In this document: positions 36,103 to 45,509 of the stretch, piece by piece | Numbering within the stretch: position 1 is the first letter of the stretch | How the letters are laid out: every line of letters begins with the position of its first letter | DNA from: JAXMBX01 sp046349635 | GTDB taxonomy: Bacteria > Planctomycetota > Planctomycetia > Planctomycetales > Planctomycetaceae | DNA: 64,000 nt | Direction: 5' to 3' | Assembly (NCBI GenBank): GCA_046349635.1 | Contig: JAXMBX010000006.1 | Span: 62,001-126,000, forward strand | Program-made: the position numbers and the translations under genes | The notes under the pieces: model-generated | Told to the model about the DNA's origin: nothing | Database searches by the model: none | Seen by the model: the letters and a program-made list of their open reading frames with translations, nothing else

Positions 36103-36846
36103 TTACTTCATGTCGAACATGTCCTCAACCGCGCCAACTCGGGGAGCGTCACGCGTCCCTTCTTTGAAGACACCCGTCAGGCGGATATCCGTCAGGTGCC
36201 CCTGCTCTTCAAAACTTTGGCGCAGCAACAACCCTTGCGTGTCGTACCACAGGTGGACGTCCACCTCTCCCGTCAGGCGGAACCGCATGCTCGTCTGGTC
36301 GCCGTTGCGCAGGCGGAGATTTTCCGCCCGGACGTAGGTCAGCGTCGCCTTCTTCGCGACCCCATCGTCGGGATCGAGGATATAGACCTGGGTCGCTTTG
36401 TCCCGCTGACGAATGTATTTCTCCGGCAGCTTCCAGTAACTGCTCGTGAAATGGGCCCCTTGGCCCTCGCGGCGTTCACCGTTGATCAGGATCTGGGTTT
36501 TGTCGTCCTTGATGGTCGCCGAGGTGCGGATCGGTTTGCCGTCGTCCAGCGTCTGGCTGTCGACACGCGATAATTTCCCGTCCTGCCAGACTTCCTTTCC
36601 CCGGAACTGGTACATGTAGGTGTAGAACAGGATGTTCGCCTTCACATCCGCATTCAGTTCCATCACGGATTGTTCCTGCGTGTCGGAGATCTTCATCCGA
36701 TAAGTCCCCATCGGATTTCCGTCAACCAGGATTTCGAACTCACGCCGTTGCTGGCCGGCAGGCTCCACGCCGAACAGCATCGGGCACGACAGCAGCGACA
36801 CGAAAATTGCGACAGAGAGAGGGCGCAGGGATCTCAGATTGACCAC
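36103..36846 (-). CDS. Exported DUF6134-like protein
   Basis: 247 residues from a GTG at 36844-36846, chosen because AGGAAAGG lies just upstream and the signal peptide (LSVAIFVSLLSCPMLFGVEP) starts right after; the frame itself opens 31 codons earlier. The mature part is beta-rich: REFEILVDGNPMGTYRMKI, then YQFRGKEVWQDGKLSRVDSQTLDDGKP, close in pattern to the DUF6134/DUF3108 kind of periplasmic beta-barrel-like proteins. Function unknown. It precedes the moxR cluster in the same direction with 270 bases between, so it may be separately expressed. Confidence 0.7.
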   Translation of the reverse strand: MVNLRSLRPLSVAIFVSLLSCPMLFGVEPAGQQRREFEILVDGNPMGTYRMKISDTQEQSVMELNADVKANILFYTYMYQFRGKEVWQDGKLSRVDSQTLDDGKPIRTSATIKDDKTQILINGERREGQGAHFTSSYWKLPEKYIRQRDKATQVYILDPDDGVAKKATLTYVRAENLRLRNGDQTSMRFRLTGEVDVHLWYDTQGLLLRQSFEEQGHLTDIRLTGVFKEGTRDAPRVGAVEDMFDMK

Positions 36847-37025
36847 GTCCGAGCCTTTCCTGTTACAGGACCGTTTGAAACGTTTACCTTCCCTATCGGC
36901 AGACGAATCGGCCGACTTGGGGCGGGAAGTGTAAATCAAGGCTCACAGGTCGCAAAGGCGAATTCCGGGTTTCCCTAACCCTCTGCCCGCCAAGGTGTTC
37001 TCTGGGGTGGGTGGCGAACAGGAAT

Positions 37026-38105
37026 CTACCCCTGAACAATCTTGCGGACATTTGCCTCCGTCACCGGCTGAATCACACCTTTCTCGGTGATGATTCCGGC
37101 GATCAAGCTCGCCGGAGTCACATCGAACGCCGGATTGTAAACTTCGACCCCTTCCGGAGCGGTTTGACGGCCAAAACCGTGCGTGATTTCGCGCGCTCCC
37201 CGTTCCTCGATCGGAATTCCTTCGCCGTTCTCCAGCGTCAGGTCAAACGTGCTGGTGGGGGCGGCGACATAAAACGGGATGTCGTGCGCTTTCGCCAGGT
37301 GCGCAACGGAATACGTCCCGATCTTGTTCGCGGCGTCTCCATTGGCCGCAATGCGGTCCGCTCCGACGATGACCGCATCGATTTTTCCTTCCTTCATCAC
37401 CCAGCCCGCCATCGAATCGCAGATCAGGGTGACGGGAACGCCACGCTGCTGCAGTTCCCAGGCGGTCAGCCGCGCTCCCTGCAGGAGCGGTCGCGTTTCG
37501 TCCGCATAGACGTGGATTTTTTTCCCTTCTTCCGCAGCCCGGAAAAAGACCGCCAATGCCGTTCCGTCACCCGCCGTTGCCAGCCCTCCCGCATTGCAGT
37601 GGGTCAGCAATCCGCATTCTTGAGGGAGAAGTTCCGCGCCATGCCGGCCAATCGCGGCGCACATCTCCCGGTCTTCCACTTCGATATCCCGCGCTTCCCG
37701 CAGAATTTCCTCCAGCAGTGCTTTCGGAGCGAGATCTTTTTTTTCCGCCACCAGGCCACGCAACCGGTCCAGTGCCCAGAACAGATTTACGGCAGTCGGA
37801 CGGCTCCCCGCCAGGTAATCCGCCACGTTGGTGAACCGCGCGCGAAAGGCGGTCCCCTCTTCGCCGAGATGCTTCTGCAATCCCAGCACGACGCCGTAGG
37901 CCGCTGCCACGCCGATCGCAGGGGCACCGCGGACGCGCAACGATTTGATCGCTTCCCAGACCGTCTCCACGTCACGGCAGTCGATCTCTCGATGTTCCAC
38001 CGGCAGCAATGTCTGATCGATCATCCGCAGATGCCCATCGATCCCCCCTTCCCACACCATCGTGGGGGCATAGTTCCGGGCCACAATCGTCTCGGTCTTC
38101 GTCAT
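37026..38105 (-). CDS. mtnA: S-methyl-5-thioribose-1-phosphate isomerase
   Basis: 359 residues, usual for MtnA. Diagnostic stretches: SLRVRGAPAIGVAAAYG (56-71), LLTHCNAGGLATAGDGTALAVF with catalytic Cys170, and VIVGADRIAANGDAANKIGTY with catalytic Asp250. The enzyme converts methylthioribose-1-phosphate to methylthioribulose-1-phosphate in the methionine salvage pathway, in the cytoplasm. RVRGAPAIG and the Cys/Asp pair separate it from eIF2B subunits and ribose-1,5-bisphosphate isomerase. It follows the DJ-1/PfpI gene by 34 bases and may share its transcript. No other mtn gene is seen here. Confidence 0.95.
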   Translation of the reverse strand: MTKTETIVARNYAPTMVWEGGIDGHLRMIDQTLLPVEHREIDCRDVETVWEAIKSLRVRGAPAIGVAAAYGVVLGLQKHLGEEGTAFRARFTNVADYLAGSRPTAVNLFWALDRLRGLVAEKKDLAPKALLEEILREARDIEVEDREMCAAIGRHGAELLPQECGLLTHCNAGGLATAGDGTALAVFFRAAEEGKKIHVYADETRPLLQGARLTAWELQQRGVPVTLICDSMAGWVMKEGKIDAVIVGADRIAANGDAANKIGTYSVAHLAKAHDIPFYVAAPTSTFDLTLENGEGIPIEERGAREITHGFGRQTAPEGVEVYNPAFDVTPASLIAGIITEKGVIQPVTEANVRKIVQG

Positions 38106-38139
38106 CGACTTCTTTCTTTCACTCGCATTGGCTCGTTAA

Positions 38140-38682
38140 CTACTTCGTTCCCTGCCGCGTCAACACATCGATCAGGCCGATGCAGAAGTCCGGCAGATCG
38201 TCCGGCTTGCGGCTGGAGACAAAATGCCGGTCCACGACCACGGACTTGTCTTCCCAGATCGCGCCCGCGTTCACCAGATCATCCCTGATACCCAGCGAAC
38301 CGGTGACGCGCACTCCCTTGTAAACACCCGCGGAGATCGGAATCCATCCACCGTGGCAGATCGCCGCCACCAGTTTCCCCGCTTTGGAGAAATCCTGGAC
38401 GAGCGACAGCACTTTGGCATCACGCCGCAGTTTGTCCGGCATGAATCCTCCGGGAACCACCAGTCCCGTGAAATCCGCGGCTTCCATGTCGGCGATTTGA
38501 GCGTCGCTCTTACAGGGATAGCTATGTTTCCCGGCGTAAACTTTCGCGGCGACGGGACCCGCGACGGTCACGACCGCTCCTGCTTCCTGCAGGCGCAGTT
38601 TCGGATACCACAGCTCCAGGTCTTCATAAATATCTTCGACGAACATCAGGATCCGATGTCCGGTCAATTCTTTCCCACTCAT
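38140..38682 (-). CDS. DJ-1/PfpI-family protein
   Basis: 180 residues. GHRILMFVEDIYEDLELWYPKLRLQEAGA is the family N-terminus with the conserved acidic residue after the first strand, GLVVPGGFMPDKLRRDAKV precedes, and the nucleophile elbow AAICHGGW holds the reactive Cys with His next to it. Such proteins include general stress proteins, deglycase/hydratase-type enzymes and the PfpI peptidase; the activity cannot be told here. Cytoplasmic. First gene of a probable pair with mtnA. Confidence 0.92.
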   Translation of the reverse strand: MSGKELTGHRILMFVEDIYEDLELWYPKLRLQEAGAVVTVAGPVAAKVYAGKHSYPCKSDAQIADMEAADFTGLVVPGGFMPDKLRRDAKVLSLVQDFSKAGKLVAAICHGGWIPISAGVYKGVRVTGSLGIRDDLVNAGAIWEDKSVVVDRHFVSSRKPDDLPDFCIGLIDVLTRQGTK

Positions 38683-38757
38683 TTTGGTGTCACCTCAGGA
38701 AGTTCAATGGACCAACCGGCTTTGATTGTATCCCGTTTTACCGACGATTTCCGCCGT

Positions 38758-38794
38758 GGAAAAAAAGCAGCCCCGGCCAAGGAGACCGGGGCTG
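38758..38794 (-). terminator. Terminator for the desaturase gene
   Basis: On the minus strand a 9-bp stem CAGCCCCGG/CCGGGGCTG (38768-38776 with 38786-38794) with a 9-base loop is followed by GCTTTTTTTT-type T-run (plus-strand A-run ending at 38766). It lies 34 bases beyond the desaturase stop. Confidence 0.85.
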
Positions 38795-38827
38795 ATATTG
38801 CTTGCCGTCGATTCGGAAGAATTCGTC

Positions 38828-39841
38828 CTAGTGGATCATTTCTTCCTTGGGGAGTTTGTCCTGAATGTTCCACGCCAGGCCGACCGCTTTCATGGTCCGA
38901 ATGACGAGATAAGTGACGTCGAATTCGTACCAGCGGTGTCCGTGCGCCGCGAGCCGTTGATGGGCATGGTGATTGTTGTGCCAACCTTCTCCGTAGCTGA
39001 GGAGCGCCACCCACCACAGGTTGCGGGAGCGGTCGGTGGTGTTGTAGTTCCGATAGCCCCACATGTGGGACGCGGAATTCACAAACCAGGTGCAGTGATA
39101 GCAGACGACAGTCCGCAGGCAGAGTCCCCACAACACGACCGACAAACCCTGGTGGAAGAAGTATTCCCCAAAGGCATACAGCGCGACACCGGTCAGCGGC
39201 GCAAAAATCGGGAAGAAGTTGTGCAGGAACCGGAACCCCGGATCCTTCCACATATCGGGAGCCCAGCGGACGAACATTGCCTCCAGGGCATCTTTCTTGA
39301 TCGCCGGATGGAACCACAGGATGTGGGACCAGAGGAAGCCATCGTTCGGGGAGTGGGGGTCTTCATCGAGATCGGAAAAGACGTGATGTTTGCGGTGGTT
39401 GGCGACCCACATGATGGGGCTCCCCTCGGCCGACAACATGCCACAGAGTCCCAGGCCATACTTCACCCAGGCGGGGCATTGGAAGCTGCCGTGGGTCAGC
39501 AAGCGGTGGTAACCGAGCGTGATCCCCAGGCAGGCGGTGACGAAGTGCAAAACGACGAACGTCGCCAGCCCGACCCAACTGAAATGCCACAGCGCGACAA
39601 CTGCGCCGATGTGCATGCCGGTCATCCACAAGGCAACGGGCCAATCAAGGCCATCCGGGAAACGCTCCTTCCAGAGCGAGGCTGTCTTCGTGACCGTGAA
39701 ATCGATCCTTTCAGAGGCATCGATTAAGGGCTGCCGTTTCTTGGCAACCGGGCCGCGCTTGGGACGGGAAACGACCGGAGCGCCAGGAGCGAGATCCACG
39801 GGACGTTCGACCTGACGGGGTTGATGAGAATCGAGTGACAT
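38828..39841 (-). CDS. Acyl-CoA/acyl-lipid delta-9-type fatty acid desaturase
   Basis: 337 residues. The three histidine boxes of membrane desaturases are complete: HRLLTH at 112-117, HRKHH at 149-153 and HNNHH at 288-292, which hold the di-iron site. Hydrophobic pairs lie before box 1 and around 215-250. The first 50 residues are hydrophilic with many Pro and Arg. It would introduce a double bond into membrane fatty acids, with electrons from a ferredoxin or cytochrome partner not visible here. Single gene with its own terminator; regulation by temperature is known in the family but not shown by this sequence. Confidence 0.93.
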   Translation of the reverse strand: MSLDSHQPRQVERPVDLAPGAPVVSRPKRGPVAKKRQPLIDASERIDFTVTKTASLWKERFPDGLDWPVALWMTGMHIGAVVALWHFSWVGLATFVVLHFVTACLGITLGYHRLLTHGSFQCPAWVKYGLGLCGMLSAEGSPIMWVANHRKHHVFSDLDEDPHSPNDGFLWSHILWFHPAIKKDALEAMFVRWAPDMWKDPGFRFLHNFFPIFAPLTGVALYAFGEYFFHQGLSVVLWGLCLRTVVCYHCTWFVNSASHMWGYRNYNTTDRSRNLWWVALLSYGEGWHNNHHAHQRLAAHGHRWYEFDVTYLVIRTMKAVGLAWNIQDKLPKEEMIH

Positions 39842-40093
39842 CGCTGACTCCTTGCCTCATCAGTCCTTGGTGAGGTCTTGCTGTATTGCGGCCTGCAGGA
39901 ACGGATCATTCCGTTGGCATCTGCACGCCATCGCGAGAATCTTATTTCTGAGTCGTCAATCCTCAGTCATCGCTGTGTAAAACTTCGGTAATAGTTCAAA
40001 TCACCGGTTTTGACCTCTCCGGCCCACTCGATTTTGGCGGTGTAAGTCACTGCCGCCTCGTGGGTTTTGGCCGAGGAGCCTGCACCGGACCGG

Positions 40094-40852
40094 CTATTTC
40101 CCCGCCGGCCGTTGGACCGGCGTTCCGAAGAGATTCTCCAGCCCCAGGCGCAGAATCACGAATAACGCCCCGACCGCTTCCCCCATGTGGATTTTGGATT
40201 GGCCCCGCTCCCGGTCCTTGAACTCAATAGGGGTTTCCTGAATCCGGCAGCCCAGTCGCTTGCAGCGATACAGGATCTCCTCTTGAAAAGCGTATCCGGT
40301 TGCGCGGATCCGATCGAAATCCAGCTTTTTCAACTCGGAAATCCGGTAGCAGCGGAACGCGCCGCTGTTGTCCCGGGTCCGCAGCCCCAATAGCAGACGG
40401 GCGTAGAGGTTCACCCCCCGGCTCATGAAATGCCGTTTCAGGCTCCAGCCGGTGATTTTTCCCCCTGTCACATACCGGGAGCCGATGGCCACGTCCGTGC
40501 GGTCTTTCGATTTCGAGTCCATCAAAGCGAGGATGGCCGGGATATGCCGGGGATGATGGCTGAAATCGACGTCCAGATTCAGCACATAGTCATACCCCTG
40601 ATCGATGGCATATTTGAACGCCGCGAGTGTAGCGCTTCCCAGTCCCAGTTTGCCGGTCCGGTGGAGGACCCGGATGCGGGGATCGCGCAACGCCATTTCA
40701 TCGGCCAGTTTCCCCGTCCCATCCGGCGAGTTGTCATCGACCACCAGCAAATCCGCCTGCGGTGCGATGTTCTGAATTTCAGGGACCAGCAGGGGCAGAT
40801 TCTCCGCCTCGTTGTAGGTGCAGAGGGTGATCAGGATGCGTTCCGCGGGCAT
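40094..40852 (-). CDS. GT2 glycosyltransferase, dolichyl-phosphate-mannose-synthase type
   Basis: 252 residues. ILITLCTYNEAENLPLLVPEI and LLVVDDNSPDGTGKLADE are the GT2 front motifs; YDYVLNLDVDFSHHPRHIP holds the DxD-like acidic site; SRYVTGGKITGW and GYAFQEEILYRCKRLG complete the DPM1 pattern. No C-terminal membrane helices, so it is the soluble DPM1-like form. It transfers mannose or glucose from a nucleotide sugar to polyprenyl phosphate at the cytoplasmic face. Monocistronic by position. Confidence 0.92.
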   Translation of the reverse strand: MPAERILITLCTYNEAENLPLLVPEIQNIAPQADLLVVDDNSPDGTGKLADEMALRDPRIRVLHRTGKLGLGSATLAAFKYAIDQGYDYVLNLDVDFSHHPRHIPAILALMDSKSKDRTDVAIGSRYVTGGKITGWSLKRHFMSRGVNLYARLLLGLRTRDNSGAFRCYRISELKKLDFDRIRATGYAFQEEILYRCKRLGCRIQETPIEFKDRERGQSKIHMGEAVGALFVILRLGLENLFGTPVQRPAGK

Positions 40853-41198
40853 GCAGGGTCCAGACGAGGTTGTGAGGATTTTCGGAAGAAATCGACCTGA
40901 AATGGAATGTTTGAAACCTTGAAAAAGTCGAGGCGAATCGAGGGATTTTGCATTATCGAATGCTGATGCATCGAATACAATCGAGGAACACCACGAAAGG
41001 TCGTTTCAAGACATTTCTGGAAATACGCTTCTCTGAGGTCAATGGTTGGGACTTGCGGCTGGTCACCGCAGGTAATGTTGAGATCGGGCAGATACTGCCG
41101 TGCCGGGGCCGCATGGCTGTCGAAGTACTTCTGCCTCCAACCGCCACTCGTCTGTCATCACGTCTGCACGCAAGTTCGTTTTGTTTGGAGTTGGATTC
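40853..41198. other. Intergenic region between DPM1-like and redoxin-type genes
   Basis: About 346 bases between divergent genes with no convincing coding frame of its own. An AT-richer stretch at 40925-40985 contains GAATGCTGATGCATCGAATACAATCGAGG with repeated ATCGA. It should hold both promoters; no operator could be defined. Confidence 0.35.
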
Positions 41199-43595
41199 AT
41201 GAGGAATCGTGTCTTGCCGTTGGCAGTATTGGCTGGATTTGTTTCGTGTTCACTCTTTGCCGCCGATCCGGTCACCGAGCAGTTTGCGAAATACGATAAG
41301 AACAAGGATGGGGTTGTCACGTCCGCCGAGTTGCCGCAGCCGATTCTGTTTCGCCTGCTGGACGGAAACGGGGATGGAAAGGTCACGCTGGAAGAAGCCC
41401 AGGAAAACGCTCCCCGGATCCTCGCCGCGACCCAGTCCGCGGACATGAAACCCGCGGCGGAAAATCCAGCGGAATCATCAAAGGATGCGGCGTCGAAGAA
41501 GTCAAAGAAAGAACTCGTCGCGGTGAAAAAGGTGACTCCTTCAAAAACGGAGGAGGATGATCCGAAATCCCGAACACCGGACCAGAAAGGGGCCTTAGAA
41601 GAGTCACCCGTCCGCCAGGGGCCGCGGTTCATCAAGGCTTCTGAACACGGAGTAGGTCGGCGGATTCCCGATTTCAATTACACGACCCTCACCGGCAAGT
41701 CGGCGAGGATCAGCGACTGCAAGGAACATAAGTACACAGTTTTTGCACTGACGAGCACCAGTTGCCCTCTCAGCAAAAAATATCTCCCGTCTCTGGTCTC
41801 CTTGTCTGAGAAGTTTGGTTCATTCAACATTGAATTCGTCCTGGTCAATCCGTTCGCGACCGATAAACCGGAAACAATGAAAGCGGCGGCGGATTCCTTC
41901 AAGGCCCACGTGGAATACGTCCACGACAAGAGCAACGATCTGTCCCGCGTTCTGGGAGCTTCGACGACGACGGATGTGATCGTTCTCGATTCGGCTCAGA
42001 CCGTGGTCTACCACGGGGCCGTCGACGACCAGTACGGTTTCGGGTATTCACTCGACAAGCCGCGGGAATCTTACCTGCGGGATGCGCTCGATGCACTTCT
42101 GCGCGGGGAACGCCCCAGGATTGCCGCCACGGACGCTCCCGGCTGCACGCTGGAACTCGCCCCCACGAAGTCTCCCAAGGCCGAGGATGCTCCCACGTAC
42201 TACAACCAAATCGCGCGGATCGTGCAGCAGAACTGCGTGGAGTGCCATCGCACCGGAGGGGTGGCACCGTTCACGCTGACCAGTTACCAGGACGTGGTCG
42301 ATCATGCGAGCATGATCAAGACCGTCGTTGAAAAGAAGACGATGCCCCCGTGGTTCGCCGTGGAAAAAGACCAGAAACAGCCGACTCCCTGGGTGAATGA
42401 CCGCTCCCTGACGGACGCGGAAAAGAAGACCCTCAACAGTTGGCTGAATACGGGAAAAAAGGAGGGAGATTCCAAAGAGGCACCAGCTCCGTTCCAGAGT
42501 CCCGGGGAATGGGTGATCGGCACTCCGGATGTGATTTACCAGCTTCCGCAGCCGGTCGACATCAAGGCGACAGGCACCATGGACTACTACGACGCGGTCG
42601 TCGAGACAAAACTGACCGAGGATAAGTGGGTGCAGGCGTTAGAAGTTCGTCCCACCGCTCGCGAAGTCGTGCATCACGTGATCGTGTTCGCTTACCCTCC
42701 GAATCAGAAGGGGGGAGAACGGCAGGCGGATGAACGGCTCGGTTATTTCGCCGTGTACGTTCCCGGCAATAGCACGCTGATCTATCCCGATGGCTTCGCG
42801 AAGCGCCTTCCGAAGGGAACGAAGCTCCGGTTCCAGATGCACTACACGCCGAACGGCACCGAGACGAAGGACCAGACCCGTGTGGGTTTCGTGTTTGCCA
42901 AGCAGCCACCGGAACATGAGGTGCTGGTGACGAGCCTGGTGAATACGTGGTTCAAGATTCCGCCGGGGGATGCGAACTTTCAGGATTCCGCATCGATCCG
43001 TTTGCCGACGGACATTCGTGTCCTCGGCTACCTGCCGCACATGCACCTGCGCGGGAAGGCGGCGCGGTATGAATTGACGGACCCGGAAGGAAAAAAAAGC
43101 ACGCTGCTCGACGTGCCGCATTACGACTTCAACTGGCAGTTAATTTACCGTTACGCGGATCCGCTGCTGATCAAGAAAGGTTCGCGGATCACGTATACAT
43201 CCTGGTTCGACAACAGCGACAAGAACCCTGCGAATCCCAATCCCAAGGTGACCGTCTCCTGGGGGCCACAGACCCAGGATGAGATGCTGCTGGGATATAT
43301 GGAATATTATTATCCGGATGCGAAGCCGTCTGCAAAGTTGGATGTGGCCGCGATGAACCTGATGTCGCCCAGCAACCCCGAGTACCTGTTCGACATGGTG
43401 GACGAGGACGGGGACGATAAGTTGTCGAAGGACGAGATCAAGTTGTTCGAGGAATTGTCCGGTCGCGGCAAGCCGAACGACCAGATGCTCAACTTCCTGC
43501 TGACCGGCCTGGACTCGAACAAGGACGGCATGCTGGACCGCAAAGAGTTCGCGAAGATTAAGAATCTTCCCCGTGGCAACCGCCGCCGAAACTGA
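41199..43595 (+). CDS. Exported multidomain protein: EF-hands, redoxin, c-type heme motif, copper-monooxygenase-like region
   Basis: 798 residues from ATG 41199 (GGAG upstream); the frame opens earlier but only here does a signal peptide begin (VLPLAVLAGFVSCSLFA). EF-hand loops follow: DKNKDGVVTSAE (33-44) and DGNGDGKVTLEE (55-66). After a charged linker comes a redoxin/AhpC-type domain (about 153-305) with TSCPLSKKY, a single Cys instead of CxxC. A c-type heme motif CVECH is at 346-350. The later half contains HH at 492-493, H549 in QMHYT, and YLPHMHLRG (614, 616), the pattern of type-II copper monooxygenases such as PHM. Two more EF-hands close it (DEDGDDKLSKDE; DSNKDGMLDRKE). Planctomycete genomes often carry such fusions; substrate unknown. 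Confidence 0.85.
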   Translation: MRNRVLPLAVLAGFVSCSLFAADPVTEQFAKYDKNKDGVVTSAELPQPILFRLLDGNGDGKVTLEEAQENAPRILAATQSADMKPAAENPAESSKDAASKKSKKELVAVKKVTPSKTEEDDPKSRTPDQKGALEESPVRQGPRFIKASEHGVGRRIPDFNYTTLTGKSARISDCKEHKYTVFALTSTSCPLSKKYLPSLVSLSEKFGSFNIEFVLVNPFATDKPETMKAAADSFKAHVEYVHDKSNDLSRVLGASTTTDVIVLDSAQTVVYHGAVDDQYGFGYSLDKPRESYLRDALDALLRGERPRIAATDAPGCTLELAPTKSPKAEDAPTYYNQIARIVQQNCVECHRTGGVAPFTLTSYQDVVDHASMIKTVVEKKTMPPWFAVEKDQKQPTPWVNDRSLTDAEKKTLNSWLNTGKKEGDSKEAPAPFQSPGEWVIGTPDVIYQLPQPVDIKATGTMDYYDAVVETKLTEDKWVQALEVRPTAREVVHHVIVFAYPPNQKGGERQADERLGYFAVYVPGNSTLIYPDGFAKRLPKGTKLRFQMHYTPNGTETKDQTRVGFVFAKQPPEHEVLVTSLVNTWFKIPPGDANFQDSASIRLPTDIRVLGYLPHMHLRGKAARYELTDPEGKKSTLLDVPHYDFNWQLIYRYADPLLIKKGSRITYTSWFDNSDKNPANPNPKVTVSWGPQTQDEMLLGYMEYYYPDAKPSAKLDVAAMNLMSPSNPEYLFDMVDEDGDDKLSKDEIKLFEELSGRGKPNDQMLNFLLTGLDSNKDGMLDRKEFAKIKNLPRGNRRRN

Positions 43596-43682
43596 GGCGT
43601 CTGACGTCCATTTGAACGCCGGCTGTACCTCACTTCAAAAGTGATTGTGGAGCGTCACATCCTCTGAAGTCAGTAACTTGCC

Positions 43683-44717
43683 ATGCCCGACTCGGAGACA
43701 CCGACGCAGCCCCCTCATGAGCAGGTTGCTCGTCGAGCAAGACTACCGAGGAAGTGGATAATCCCCCTTCTCGTCCTGTGCGCGGGGTCTGTGGTAGCAG
43801 GGGTGATCTTGGGTTGGCAGTGGTGGCGGGTCCAGTGTGCGATCGAAACCGCGAAAGAGTTGAGGGCTCAGGGGGTGTTGCTGGATGCACATCTGTCTCC
43901 GCCGGATCGGCCTTCTTTTCAAATCCCGTATCTGGGATGGAGAGTGTGGCTTCCAGGATCCATGATGCCGCACCCGGACTTCGCGATTCGAGCGGTGGCG
44001 GACTACAAGGGGGCATTCGGTTCGAAAGTGGAGTATCGCAGCCTGCTCGCGTTTCCGAACTTGAGGTCTCTGCATCTCGAACGGGGCCGTGTGACGGATG
44101 AGATGGTGGAGACGTTGTCACGTTGTGCTGCCCTGAGGGGCTTGACGTTTTCGAAGTCCGAGTTGACGGACGTGGAAGTGAAAATGCTGACGCGGCTGAA
44201 ACAGTTGACGAGCCTGGAAGTCGGGGTGCTGCGGATCAGCGATGAGGGCTTGAAAGCGTTCGCGGAGTTTCCCCGGCTGACATACCTGAGTATCGAAGCG
44301 GTGGAGATTCAGGGGGCGGACTTTGAACTGATGGGGAAGGCTTTGCAGTTGGAGGGACTCAACCTGCAGGGGAAGGGGTTCGGAGATCCGCAGATTGAGG
44401 GGATGGTGATGGCCTTCCGCGAGTCGTCGTTGAAGCGACTCACCCTGTCGACCCCAGCGGTGACGGACACATTTCTGCGAGCCCTGTCTGAAATGACGAA
44501 CATTCAAACCTTGAACTTCTTTGAAGTGAAGGTCAGTGATGAAGGATTGAAATCGGTGGCGAAGATGGGGGCGTTGAAGCAGCTGAGTTTGTTCGGGACG
44601 GCTTCAAGCGGCGAAGGCGTACTGGCGTTCAAGAAATCGCGGCCGGAGGTGTTTGTGCAGGGGGATGACGGGTTGCGGAGGAGGATGGAGGCGGTCAATA
44701 AAGCCGACGGGAATTAA
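43683..44717 (+). CDS. Membrane-anchored leucine-rich-repeat-like protein, paralogue A
   Basis: 344 residues. A Pro-rich head is followed by one membrane helix (WIIPLLVLCAGSVVAGVILGWQWW), then an exported part. FQIPYLGWRVWLP and YKGAFGSKVEYRSLLAFPNLRSLHLE lead into repeats of about 24 residues with L-x-x-L-x-L spacing: LRGLTFSKSELTDVEVKML, LTSLEVGVLRISDEGLKAF, LTYLSIEAVEIQGADFEL and IQTLNFFEVKVSDEGLKSV. This matches the RNI/LRR type with ISDEGL. Most likely a binding surface outside the membrane. A paralogue with the same layout is at 48796-49641. Confidence 0.75.
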   Translation: MPDSETPTQPPHEQVARRARLPRKWIIPLLVLCAGSVVAGVILGWQWWRVQCAIETAKELRAQGVLLDAHLSPPDRPSFQIPYLGWRVWLPGSMMPHPDFAIRAVADYKGAFGSKVEYRSLLAFPNLRSLHLERGRVTDEMVETLSRCAALRGLTFSKSELTDVEVKMLTRLKQLTSLEVGVLRISDEGLKAFAEFPRLTYLSIEAVEIQGADFELMGKALQLEGLNLQGKGFGDPQIEGMVMAFRESSLKRLTLSTPAVTDTFLRALSEMTNIQTLNFFEVKVSDEGLKSVAKMGALKQLSLFGTASSGEGVLAFKKSRPEVFVQGDDGLRRRMEAVNKADGN

Positions 44718-44741
44718 TCGTCGAAACACGCCTTTTGGCGA

Positions 44742-45509
44742 TCACTTCAGCGATTGCTGGAGTTCGATCATGGGTTGATGGCCGATGCGGAGAATGCCCA
44801 GGCGGGGGTAGTCCAGATCGACGGTGATCCACAGCACGGAAAAAATCAGGAAGGTGAGGCCGGTGGTCAATACGGTGCTGGGCTTGCCTGCGAGTCCGTT
44901 GCCATAGCCGACGAGCATCAGGGCGATGATTGCATTGACGATCAGGAGGATGACGACGAGAGGGGGGATGTGGCGGCGCATGATGGCCAGATGGCTGGTG
45001 TGCAGGTCGATCACTTCATTCAAAGGGGAGAGAACGGTCACGTCATAGTGGGTTGTTTTCTTGACCCCATCGACCGCGACCTGCCACATTTTCGGGTGGA
45101 GATCCGTCGATTCCCGAATGACGAAGTCCACGGCCTTGATATCCAGCGTCTGCAGGAGCTTGATGCGGGACGCGGTGTACTGGCGGAGCAGCTCGCGGTA
45201 ATTGGAGCGAAAGGGTTCCTCCAGAAGATCGGCCCGGAGATAAGCGGTGCCGATGGCGTTGGCTTCCTGAACGATGAAATCCTGGCGGTCGATGAATCGT
45301 CCGGCGGCGGAGGCGAAGCTGAAGCCGAGGATCAACGCGAGGAGTCCGAGCACAGCTCCCTGGATCGTCCCGAGCTGGGCGTGGTCTTTGTGGTCAGGAC
45401 GACGTGCCCGGACGCGCAGGCCGCAGCCATAGCCGAAGATCGGGGCGAGAATCATCAGGCCAAACAGAGTCAAAGCATTGCCCACGACGGGCCAGATCTG
45501 TGGAGACAT
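44742..45509 (-). CDS. DUF4239-like (bestrophin-like) membrane protein
   Basis: 255 residues from ATG 45507-45509 (MSPQIWPVVG). A first helix (ALTLFGLMILAPIFGYGCGL), a second (GTIQGAVLGLLALILGFSFASAAGRF), then RQDFIVQEANAIGTAYLRADLLEEPFRSNYRELLRQYTASRI, a strong DUF4239 signature, and two C-terminal helices (PPLVVILLIVNAIIALMLVGYGNG; VLTTGLTFLIFSVLWITV). Topology of four helices with a large loop fits the family. Function unknown, perhaps a channel. It converges on the LRR-like gene 24 bases away. Confidence 0.85.
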   Translation of the reverse strand: MSPQIWPVVGNALTLFGLMILAPIFGYGCGLRVRARRPDHKDHAQLGTIQGAVLGLLALILGFSFASAAGRFIDRQDFIVQEANAIGTAYLRADLLEEPFRSNYRELLRQYTASRIKLLQTLDIKAVDFVIRESTDLHPKMWQVAVDGVKKTTHYDVTVLSPLNEVIDLHTSHLAIMRRHIPPLVVILLIVNAIIALMLVGYGNGLAGKPSTVLTTGLTFLIFSVLWITVDLDYPRLGILRIGHQPMIELQQSLK

